Source: Spodoptera frugiperda
Lineage: Eukaryota > Arthropoda > Insecta > Lepidoptera > Noctuidae
Direction: 5' to 3'
Assembly: GCF_023101765.2 (NCBI RefSeq)
Contig: NC_064226.1
Location: forward strand, 4,084,001 to 4,148,000
DNA: 64,000 nucleotides
In this document: positions 36,956 through 46,448 of the stretch, piece by piece
How positions within the stretch are numbered: position 1 is the first letter of the stretch
How the letters are laid out: each line of letters starts with the position of its first letter
Translations under genes and position numbers: made by a program
Notes under the pieces: generated by a model
Seen by the model: only the letters and a program-made list of their open reading frames with translations
Database searches by the model: none
What the model was told of the DNA's origin: nothing

Positions 36956-37114
36956 ATGTCAAACAACTTACCGCCATTAGAAAAATTAGACTTGGAAGGC
37001 GACAGTGCCTCATTAGGTCAACGTTGGGAAAAATGGAAAAGATCTTTATATATTTACCTGGAGGCGACAGAAATCACGACACCTATAAAAAAAGAGCGAC
37101 ACTCTTATTATTAG
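36956..37114 (+). CDS. N-terminal gag fragment of Mag-type element, frame broken
   Basis: ATG at 36956 (reading MSNNLPPLEKLDLEGDSASL) begins a short frame that looks like the true Gag N-terminus and stops at 37112-37114. The rest of Gag continues in a different frame, and both frames meet at a run of seven A residues (37087-37093). One missing A there, a sequencing error, or a -1 shift at the A-run would explain it. I favour a simple homopolymer indel. If real, the indel inactivates this copy unless translation shifts. Confidence 0.7.
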   Translation: MSNNLPPLEKLDLEGDSASLGQRWEKWKRSLYIYLEATEITTPIKKERHSYY

Positions 37115-40100
37115 GTGGTTCGGGCTTACAGGAGATATTCTACAACTTACCCGGCGCAAATGCAGAATTAAGTGGTGATAATGATGTGTTCGCAATTGCA
37201 ATAGCAAAGCTAGATGATTATTTCACTCCTAAGCAGAGTAAAGTTTACGAAAGGCATTTATTCCGTCTGTTAAAACAGGAAGAAGATGAGAAATTTGAAA
37301 AATTTTTAGTGAGGTTAAGAAAACAAGCGGAGAAGTGTCAGTTTGATAAGCCTGATGATCATTTAATCGACCAGATAGCAGAAAAATGTACATCAGTAGA
37401 TTTACGTAAGAAAATTTTGAAAATAGGGGACAATATAACTCTTGAGAAAATAATTACGGAAGCTAACACGTTAGAGGTTGTCAATCGGCAAATGGAAGAA
37501 TATGGGCAGAAGAATAAGTCAGTTAGTCAGGAAATAAATGCAATAGCCCCTTCCAAAAGAAGACAGTTAGACGGAGAAGGAAGAGCTTTTAAATTTGATG
37601 TAAAACGATCAAGGGTCAATCCAAGTAAGAATAAAGGATGTGGCAGATGTGGGAATCAAAAACATGCATCGGAAGATATAAATTGTCCGGCAAAAGGAAA
37701 AAAATGTCACAGCTGTGGAAAATTTGGCCATTTCAGGCAATATTGCAAGACTCAAGTCTCTCGGAAAAGGAAGAATGACGAAATCGATAAGCGGGAAGAT
37801 CAGCCGATTAAGCTGGCTCGTAAACAGAAGGAAGTGGATCACGTAGCAGATGAAGAAATAGACTATGTATTCAATATTAACGATGATGCGAATATAGAAT
37901 GTGAAGTGGGTGGCATAAAGACAACGATGTTAATTGATTCTGGATCAAAATATAACCTAATAACTGACACAACTTGGAATACTTTAAAAGAAAAAGGAGT
38001 GAAATGTTCAAATCAAGTTAAACAATCAGATAAAACACTTTTAGCTTACGGCAGTAAAATACCACTTGAAATTATGGGATCATTTGAGACAACTATTAAA
38101 GTAAACAAACAGGAAGAACGTACAAATATTTATGTTATTGCAAGAGGATCAAGAAACTTGTTGGGCAAAGACAGCGCTTTACGCCTTGGAGTACTGAAGC
38201 TCGGTATTGGAATTGATCAAATTCGGAATGGGCCGTTCCCAAAATTTAAGGATGTCATGATAGAGATACCCATCGATAATTCTAAAAAACCCGTCTGTCA
38301 ACCCTATCGTAGAATTCCAATACCAATCGAAAATAAAATAGAAACTAAAATTAAGGAATTATTAGATAGTGACATTATTGAAGAAGTTCGAGAACCATCA
38401 AAATGGATATCTCCAATAGTGCCGATATTAAAAGACAACGGGGAATTACGACTTTGTGTAGATATGAGACGTGCAAATACGGCAATAATGCGAGAAAATC
38501 ATCCATTGCCTTCAATGGAACACCTTCTGCCTAGGATAAAGAAAGCCCAATATTTTAGTAAACTAGATATAAAAAATGCATTCCATCAAATAGAACTGCA
38601 TCCAGATTCTAGACATATAACAACATTCATTAGCTCAAAGGGTCTTTACCGTTATAAACGCTTAATGTTCGGAATTACTTGCGCACCTGAATTGTTCCAA
38701 AAAATATTGGAAAAAATGCTTTTAAAATGTGATGGGGTTATCAATTTTATCGACGACATATTAATATATGGCCGCGATGAGCAAGAACATGACTTACGTC
38801 TTCAGGAAGTATTGCGTGTATTAAAAGAAAACAATGTCCTACTGAATACCGAGAAATGCCTGTATAAAGTACAAAAAGTAAATTTCTTAGGACATGAGCT
38901 AACTCCTGAAGGTGTTAGACCATTAAATAAATACATAGATAGTGTAGCGAAGTTCAGGGCTCCCAAGACTGTTGAAGAACTACAGAGCTTCTTGGGTCTA
39001 ATAAATTATATTAATAAATGGATACCTAATCTCGCTACAACGACAGAGCCATTAAAAGCCTTATTAAGACAAAAGTTTGGGAAACATGCAAATATCGAAG
39101 AAGTTTGGAGGAATGAACAGGAGACGGCTTTTTCGCAGATAAAGGAAAAGCTTAAGGATATTCCGACTCTTGGGTATTATGATGTCAATGACAAAACCCA
39201 AGTTATAGCCGATGCAAGCCCGGTTGGACTAGGAGCCGTCTTAGTACAGATCGATGCCAGAGGACCCAGGATAATAGCCTATGGTAATCGGACATTAACT
39301 GACTGTGAGCGTAGATATAGCCAAACTGAAAAAGAAGCTCTAGCTTTAGTTTGGGCTATTGAGCACTTTAATATTTTTCTTTTTGGGAAAGAATTTGATT
39401 TAATAACGGATCATAAGCCCTTGGAGGTTTTGTTTGGCGTAAAGTCCAAACCATGCGCCAGGATAGAAAGGTGGGTGCTAAGATTGCAGACATATAAATA
39501 CAATATAAAATACAAACCTGGGAAAACAAATATAGCAGACCCCCTATCCCGGCTATGCAAATACTCGGAATATTCGGCGAATAAAAATGACGAACATGTG
39601 CATCATATTGTCGAAAATGCAAGGCCTAAAGCCGTTTCTATGGCCGACATTGAAATGCATTCTGAAGAAGACGAAGAAATTCGTAAAGTGAAGAAAGGCA
39701 TTTATAATAATGACTGGGACGACAGTATCAAAGGATACAAAATATTTGATACTGAGTTATGTTTTTATGGCAACGTTCTCCTAAGAGGCAATAAATTAGT
39801 CATACCTTCAAAGCTTCGTAAACGTGTGTTAGACGCAGCACATGAAGGACACCCAGGAATAGTGGCTATGAAAGGACGTCTAAGAGGAAAGGTATGGTGG
39901 CCCAGGATAGACAAGGATGCGGAAACCATAGTTAGGAGTTGTAAAGCGTGTACTTTGGTTGGTTTGCCAAATCCACCTGCTCCTATGAAACGTCGTGAAC
40001 TTCCTGAAGCACCCTGGGTTGACGTAGCGATGGATTTACTAGGACCTTTGCCTAGTAATGAATATCTACTAGTTCTCGTCGATTATTATAGTCGCTATAA

Positions 40101-40836
40101 GGAAGTTAAAATAACAAAAACGATTACTAGTACTCAAATCATCAAATTACTAAAAGAAATATTTAGCCGTTTAGGTTATCCTTCATCAATTACGGCAGAT
40201 AATGGACGACAGTTTATAAGTGAGGAGTTTAAAGATTTCTGTAAGGAGTGTAACATAATACTCTTCCATACTGTCCCATACTGGCCTCAGCAAAACGGCG
40301 AGGTAGAGAGGCAGAATCGTGACATTTTAAAACGTCTAAAAATTGGCAAGATAGAAAATAAAGCTCTACCAGAGAGTTTGTGGGACTACCTCTTGATGTA
40401 CAACTCCACACCTCACTCTGTGACAGGAAAAACACCATCCGAACTGTTCTTTAGAAGAAAAAACAGGGACAAAATTCCCATGCTACAGGATATAAATAAT
40501 AAAGAAGATGACACCGAAATCAGAGATAGGGATAAAGAACAAAAAGGAAAGGGGAAAGAGTATGGAGATAAGAGAAGAAGAGCACAGGATGTGGATTTAA
40601 ATGAAGGGGACAAAGTATATGTCAAGGAAATGGATAAAGCAAACAAACTAACTCCAAATTATAACCCAACGCCACACGTTGTTGAGAAAACCAAAGGTGG
40701 AGATGTTACCATCAGAAATGAAGAAACAGGACAGACTTTAAGGAGGAATATATTACATCTTAAACGAACAGAAGGTGTATGGAAAGCCGTCCAGGCAGAT
40801 AAAGATGCAACCATGATTAATTCAGTGATTGATTAA
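37091..40836 (+). CDS. Gag-Pol polyprotein of Mag-type element (main frame)
   Basis: The uninterrupted frame extends upstream to 36859, but the part before about 37091 is not Gag-like and is probably unused. Domains in order: capsid (the RATLLLLGGSGLQEIFYNLP region onward); two zinc knuckles (CGRCGNQKHASEDINC at 37639 and CHSCGKFGHFRQYC after it); aspartic protease DSG at 37936; reverse transcriptase FIDD at about 38746-38757; RNase H with ADAS near 39211; and integrase with H39841, H39850 and a C-x2-C at 39940. The integrase core has D at 40033, D at 40198 and E at 40306 (spacing 35). All catalytic residues are present. Gag and Pol share one frame, as usual for Mag elements. The C-terminus follows the integrase without a chromodomain. 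Confidence 0.92.
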
Positions 40837-40906
40837 TATGTAATTGGAATATAATAAAAAATATTGTCTTGATTAATAAAGTTTTTAATTTAAAACAAGA
40901 AAGGGA

Positions 40907-41136
40907 TGTAGTGTTTGTGTCAGTATAGTAACTATAAAGATAGTTACATATATGCACATACACTGTCTCGTGCACACGGATGGTGGGGCGCGCACGGTAT
41001 ACACCATACCATAGACTATACAATATGGATAATACACGCTGAGACACGGTCGAGAGCGGACGCGCGCCTGCACATATCGTGTGTTGTCGAGCCAGTGGCA
41101 GTTTGTAGTGATCAGTGTGATACGGAGTATATTACA
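40907..41136 (+). repeat. 3' LTR of Mag-type element
   Basis: 230 bases, read as identical to the 5' LTR. It is followed directly by CTCAC, the target duplication also found before the 5' LTR. Confidence 0.95.
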
Positions 41137-41812
41137 CTCACTATTGAATTAAATAAGATTTTCATTCTCATAGTTTATTGTAGTAGTTGTCGTGGCTTCG
41201 TCGTAAATCAGTCCAGTGGCATTCATTCATTTTTCCTTTTCATAAGTTTCCGTATCTATTACACGGGTTTAAGTAGATTTGCTTTTAAATGTGAATTGAA
41301 CGATCACGTAGCAATAATATCATTTATCGCTAAACTGTCAGGCCTTCTAACTACACAACATTATCGAAATTTAATGCGGAGTATCTCGGGGAATTTTATG
41401 TCAAAGTAAATACATATTGGCTTTTCAGTAAGTGCTTAAGTACAGGTGCTTATATTGGTACGTTTGACATTTTATCTTTCAGGATAGCTAAGTACTATTA
41501 ATGGATCGGTTATCGAGTGGCCGTCGCACACATTTACCTGATCTGTCGCCGACCTGTGGGAGACGGAGAGCAAACATTCCGCACAACAGCTGCTACACGA
41601 GTTCAAATGTTTGCCGAACATCAATCTTACATTCACTTCAAAGGATTACTGAACATACAAAGCTTCGCAGTCCAACATTCCATGACTTACGACTAATGAA
41701 ACTATTCATGCAAATAATTTATTTGAAGCCCTATACGGGCAGAACTAACATTATAAAGGGTGGCATTACACCGCGTAGGCGCGTTCAGCCGCCGCTTACA
41801 AAGCCTCTACAC

Positions 41813-42015
41813 CAGGGGTGGCCAACAGGTCGATCGCGATCGACCGGTCGATCCCGAGAGCATTTTTGATCGATCGCGGACCAGAAATTAAGAAAAAACT
41901 TCAAAATTTTTGGTACTAAAGTATGTGTACACATAAATATTTTGTATAAAAGGTCGATCGCGAGGAACTTTTAGAAAAAAGTCGATCGCGAGTACATATA
42001 AGTTGGCCACCCCTG
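41813..42015. mobile_element. hAT-type MITE
   Basis: 203 bases with inverted ends CAGGGGTGGCCAAC and GTTGGCCACCCCTG. They are flanked by the 8-base duplication CTCTACAC (41805-41812 and 42016-42023), diagnostic of hAT elements. The interior holds five GTCGATCGCGA-type motifs in both orientations, probably subterminal transposase-binding repeats. There is no coding capacity. Confidence 0.93.
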
Positions 42016-42023
42016 CTCTACAC

Positions 42024-42546
42024 AATATGTAGAATAGATTCTATAAACGAATTACGTTGCTTACATACTTGTAATATACTACGGATAATAAGGGACTAGC
42101 CTTATTTTGCGAAAACCTTATTTTCGCTTCAGTCAACAACCCTTAATACAAAATGATTTTAGGTGAGAGTACCTACCAAATTGTATCGCTTTGGCAAACG
42201 GCTTCAAAAATCCCTTTTAAGGATATAAAGGAACGTTTTCTTTTAATTTTATAACTTTTGATCTTTCCCAGACAAGGTTCAACACACAAGTAACTTTTAA
42301 CGAAGAACGTAATGGTCAATTGTGCTGTAAAACGCTGTAACCAGTCGCGTCAACTTCTACAATACATTTAAACTCGTACAAAACCGGTTACGCTAACTTG
42401 ACCATGATTTATGAAATAATAAAAATTCAATGACAACTGAGGTGTTCATAATTTTACCTGCTCTCCCAAGTCTGGATAACGCCTGCATTACCAACATTGT
42501 TATGTACAATTATTAATAAAGCACAAAATAACATAACACTCTGTAC
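42024..42546. other. Noncoding, no feature seen
   Basis: AT-rich sequence between the hAT MITE and candidate DBS first exon B; nothing recognisable. Confidence 0.6.
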
Positions 42547-42598
42547 CTCTTCCAAAAGTTATCTCCAATTTGTTAGGCACCTCGAACCGTATTTTCAT
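42547..42598 (-). CDS. Candidate alternative first coding exon B of DBS gene
   Basis: The first in-frame ATG (42598) gives a 17-codon frame, MKIRFEVPNKLEITFGR, plus one base, ending at a donor (G followed by gtacag). The phase matches the acceptor at 20954. The frame stays open upstream as far as about 42760, so the coding start could be earlier if a non-ATG codon or an upstream exon is used. The flank at 42600-42800 is GC- and CpG-rich compared with the surroundings, consistent with a promoter. Confidence is limited because only ORF, donor and phase support it. Confidence 0.4.
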
Positions 42599-42881
42599 AT
42601 CACTAGTTTTCCTATCACATTTAACACGAAACACTTTTATTTCCGAACCGGCACTATTTCGAAATTCAAAACTATTCGCGCCGCGTGGGGCAATGGAGCG
42701 GATCGGATATTCGTCGGTGACAACACAGCGCGTACTGAGCGCGCGGCCGTCCTTCCGCAATGGGATGGCTCCCGCCGCGCCGCCCTACATCTACACTGAA
42801 TGCGACGCGTGAGATGTGATGTAATCTGCATGTGACGAAATGCACACACAGATTAGAACCGATCTTGTAGCGTCACAACTA

Positions 42882-43340
42882 TTACTTTATCGCACAACAA
42901 ACACTAACGTCTGCCGAGCACCCGAGCCGCTGTAATCCTCGGCAGAGTTCCGTTCGCACTGTCAACTGTTTTGGGAGCAGCTGAATTAAAATTAGTTTGT
43001 TATAATAACAAAGGCGTTCTGCAGTGCCTAATGTAAACATTGTTAATATGGACACAAAAGATACCAAACTGGAACAATTCGTTGGAAGCCATCCGTTTCT
43101 TGCACAACTATGGGGTTTTAGTAGAAGACAAATAAACATTTCATCCTGAGGGTGTTCCAGATTTTCGTGTTCCATATGTATGGACACAAACAAAACACCA
43201 TGATTTACATCCCGATCAGGCATTGAAGTGTAAAATTTTATTTCACCGAAAATTTTCTGATCGAATGAACCAGGGAAGTTGAAATTGTTTTCAGATTCAA
43301 TGAACGGTGAATAAATAAACATGACAGAGCAATAGTTCAT
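42882..43340 (-). CDS. Orphan ORF, 152 codons, uncertain
   Basis: It opens with a genuine ATG (MNYCSVMFIYSPFIESENNF) and contains a hydrophilic, protein-like middle part (about residues 25-85). I do not recognise the family and see no splice or promoter support. The plus strand of the same stretch also has two short protein-like frames (43048-43149 and 43136-43282). A decayed gene or transposon fragment is therefore as likely as a real gene. Confidence 0.2.
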   Translation of the reverse strand: MNYCSVMFIYSPFIESENNFNFPGSFDQKIFGEIKFYTSMPDRDVNHGVLFVSIHMEHENLEHPQDEMFICLLLKPHSCARNGWLPTNCSSLVSFVSILTMFTLGTAERLCYYNKLILIQLLPKQLTVRTELCRGLQRLGCSADVSVCCAIK

Positions 43341-44343
43341 CAGTCACCAGGAAGTTGTGAATAAGGCAACTGCGACGAATTGGGATTGCAGTTTAATGAT
43401 ACACCTAATATAAAGCAACGTTATATCATCAACCATTATGATAGATTACAATATTCAGTTACTTAGGAAGTAATTTAAGTACGGACGCTGCCGCTCGCGC
43501 TGGTCGTTTATTGTTCCTCTACATAGACCAGTACAGAATAGAATGTAATATCAAACATGTAAAAGGGCAAATACACTTAATATTTTTTTGGTTTCACGGC
43601 AAACCTTGTCCTTTAAGATCCTAATATTAGGGATAATCCAGATGCCGTAACACTTACTTAATCGCCTAATTTAGACAAAAATGTTTAAGGGAATGGTAAC
43701 TGTTTCCCACACGTCACTTTAAGTTTGTAAACATGTTACGTATGTAGATGATTTTTGTCTACTGCTCAATGGTTTTGTTTACACCAGTGGTTCCCAAAGT
43801 AGACTACTTTACTACCACACCTATCTAAATCAAGTTCCTAAACTCAGGACCCGTCTTCAGAGCATTAAACCGTTACCAATGTGAAAATTAAATTCAGAAC
43901 TGTTGGTTAGTATGTCTTTGTTCTTACAGAAAAGGCCCACTAAAAATTTGCTAGCGACCCACCAACTGCAAATATAATTGTTCAAGGAAGAAATATAGTA
44001 CCAAAACATCATTAATATGTAGTACTTATTCTGATAATTGATGAATAAAGCTGACTGTTTATAAGCACTTGGTATGGACAACATAAACAAAAAAGAATGT
44101 ATTATTGTGTTACAATTATATGTATTACAATACATATACGCACGCAATAATGTACCAATATGTATTATTTATTTGTAATTGCCCAGTCATTGTTAGGTAT
44201 AAAAATGTTATGTTATTGTATTATTTGTCATGAAAATGCGATAATGTAGATAGTAAATAGTAATAAAGTAGATACTTGTTCAACTATGGTCTCAGAAACC
44301 GCAATACAAAAAATAACGTGTTAGCTACCTATGTAATTTGATC
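43341..44343. other. Noncoding, no feature seen
   Basis: AT-rich sequence without a supported gene or repeat. Confidence 0.55.
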
Positions 44344-44497
44344 CGGAATTGCGGACTACCTAGCGGGTTTACCGAGGCTCCGGCTCGAAAAGCAGGAGTA
44401 GGAACAGGGTGGTTTTTAGTCAGTAAGAGTCTTTCACTCCCTCTCGCCTCGCCCAAGGCGGGAGAAGTCATTGGATGATTTTCACGCCAAAAAAAGC
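44344..44497 (+). mobile_element. Lepidopteran SINE copy 1
   Basis: It reads TTGCGGACTACCTAGCGGGT, AAAAGCAGGAGTAGGAACAG, GTTTTTAGTCAGTAAGAGTC, CTCGCCTCGCCCAAGGCGGG and AGTCATTGGATGATTTTCAC, then an A-rich tail. This family is common in noctuid moths. It is the same family as the copy at 57545. Target duplications are not evident. Confidence 0.75.
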
Positions 44498-44499
44498 CA

Positions 44500-46090
44500 C
44501 CAATGTGATAAAGTGAGAGCCTATTGCAAACCTATCTGGCACCAAGCCAAAACGATTTCATCGTAAATCTGTATAGTAAGTGCCAACAAATAATATTTTA
44601 ATGTCCTGTCAAATACTTAGAGGCTATACACAAGAGACCTACGTAAAATTACTGACCAATACATTAAAAATTGGTGAAATGGGTCCTATTAACCATGGCC
44701 TATGTAACTAGGTTCTTGGAGCATAATATAATTTATCCAAATTGATATATCCTGATATATATTGACATATCCTGGGTAATGTGTTAATATTAATAAATTT
44801 TGTAATGTAAGTTGAACCTTGAGTTAAGTTAATAAAACTTTCTTTCGGGAGTTCAGCTTTATCGCCTGAACCAGCTACTGGAAGATTTGCGTTTATTTTT
44901 CATACAAGTGAACTTTGATGCTTTTGGACAACACAGTAAGAGAGAAGTAAAAGGACACGACCAATGCCTATTTCTGGATGAAGCGTGTGTAATGAAGGCA
45001 ATGAAATAAGAAGTACGTGCACTCAATAGAATTATGTGCAATTTACATAAATGAGCTATGTATAGAACCCGCACACGTCCTTACTGCCACTGCCTTGGAG
45101 AGCCAACGTTTTTTGAGATGCAAATAAGTCTATAGACGACATATTATAGGCATATGTTCCTCGATATAGAATTTCGCTCCTCACGGAATAAATGGCTCAT
45201 GAATGTAAATAAGTCTGGAATGTATTGAGTTTAAAGATTGCAGCAGTGTGAAGTATGGAAGTTATTGCTGGTCATAAATTACTGTTAACACATCGCCCAC
45301 AAACGCTGTAATAAGCTGAACATTTAGGTCGATTCCTATGACCGGACTGATGGTTGATAAGATGTAAACTGTATAGCTTATTTCCCTTCATTTCAATTAA
45401 ATCTTAATTAAATAGGTATATTATGTCTTCCCGTTCCGTGATTATTCAAAGAATACCTGTACCTAAGTAACGTAAAATATTGCTTATACTTTTTCAACAA
45501 ACGGCGATCGATGAGGTATTATTTTTAAACTCTAGGAAGTAATAACTTAAGTTGGATATAATAACATCATAACTATTCGTTTCCGAACACGCTCAATTTA
45601 ACCTTGAATAAAAAAACATAAATCAAAAGGAAATATTATGGGTAAAGACACAAAAGAAAACAAGTTTTTTCTGAATAACAACGTTGTAGTTATTACATGC
45701 TGTATCTTAACAATAATCCTACGAAATAAGTTACCTACAGAATACAAGGAATCCATTAAAAAACAAGATGAAAAATGGACTATCTCAAGATTACACAGTC
45801 GGATGAAATAACACCAGGGTCCTTGCTTTGCTTGCATTCATAAAACATTTTGTAAACCATTGTCCGAGAAAATAGAACAAGAGTTTACTTTAGCTTTTCA
45901 TATTAGAAAAAAAGGTCTTGTTTTTTATATGTTTATTTACATTTGTTCTCCACGGACTCTTGGTCCGTGCCCTTGTCATACAATTTGTGTTTCTTTTTAC
46001 AATAAATTTTATCAATATGGTATCTACCTTACGCACTACAATTAAACACAACTATTAGATTATAACTACAAAAATACTTATGATTAACAT
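44500..46090. other. Noncoding, no feature seen
   Basis: AT-rich DNA between the SINE and the poly(A) end of the helicase-bearing LINE. The open frames are short and unsupported. Confidence 0.55.
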
Positions 46091-46119
46091 ATTTGTTTTT
46101 TTTTTATCCACTAAATTAA

Positions 46120-46448
46120 ATTTACCGGCGGCTCTGCCAAGTCAGTCCACCGGCGCGCTGGGAGAGCCGACCTGCCCCAGCAGAAGGCACTCGTTCACGG
46201 GTATGACGTGTGTGTCAGCAATTGATCCGGTCAACCATTTTGTTGGGAACGGAACAACCTAACACACAGCGCCACCGACTGTAGGACATTTATGTGTGCA
46301 TGACGCCTCAACCCCTGTCGGGTGGGCTGACTTCAACAGAGCTTACAGAAGTCAAAGAGTTTACAATTATATAATTATGTATATAGCAGTTATGTACTTA
46401 TTTACGATTTCCGCATACACATTACCTCCCACTATATAAATTTTTATT
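46120..46448 (-). other. 3' UTR of helicase-bearing LINE
   Basis: About 330 bases between the helicase stop and the A10 tract. It is GC-rich at 46130-46330 compared with its surroundings and contains small inverted pieces. LINE 3' UTRs carry the RT recognition structure; that role here is inferred. Confidence 0.55.

Larger units (their letters stand above)
35598..41136 (+). mobile_element. Mag-clade Ty3/gypsy retrotransposon, full length and young
   Basis: Two 230-base LTRs (35598-35827 and 40907-41136), starting TGTAG and ending TTACA, read as identical. The target duplication CTCAC is present at 35593-35597 and 41137-41141. A primer-binding site, TGGCGACGAGG at 35830, fits the 3' end of tRNA-Ser and is typical of Mag elements. 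The purine tract (about 40894-40906, AAACAAGAAAGGGA) precedes the 3' LTR. One long Gag-Pol frame follows a leader with a tandem repeat. Identical LTRs imply insertion very recently. It lies between candidate first exons B and C of the minus-strand DBS gene. Confidence 0.95.
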
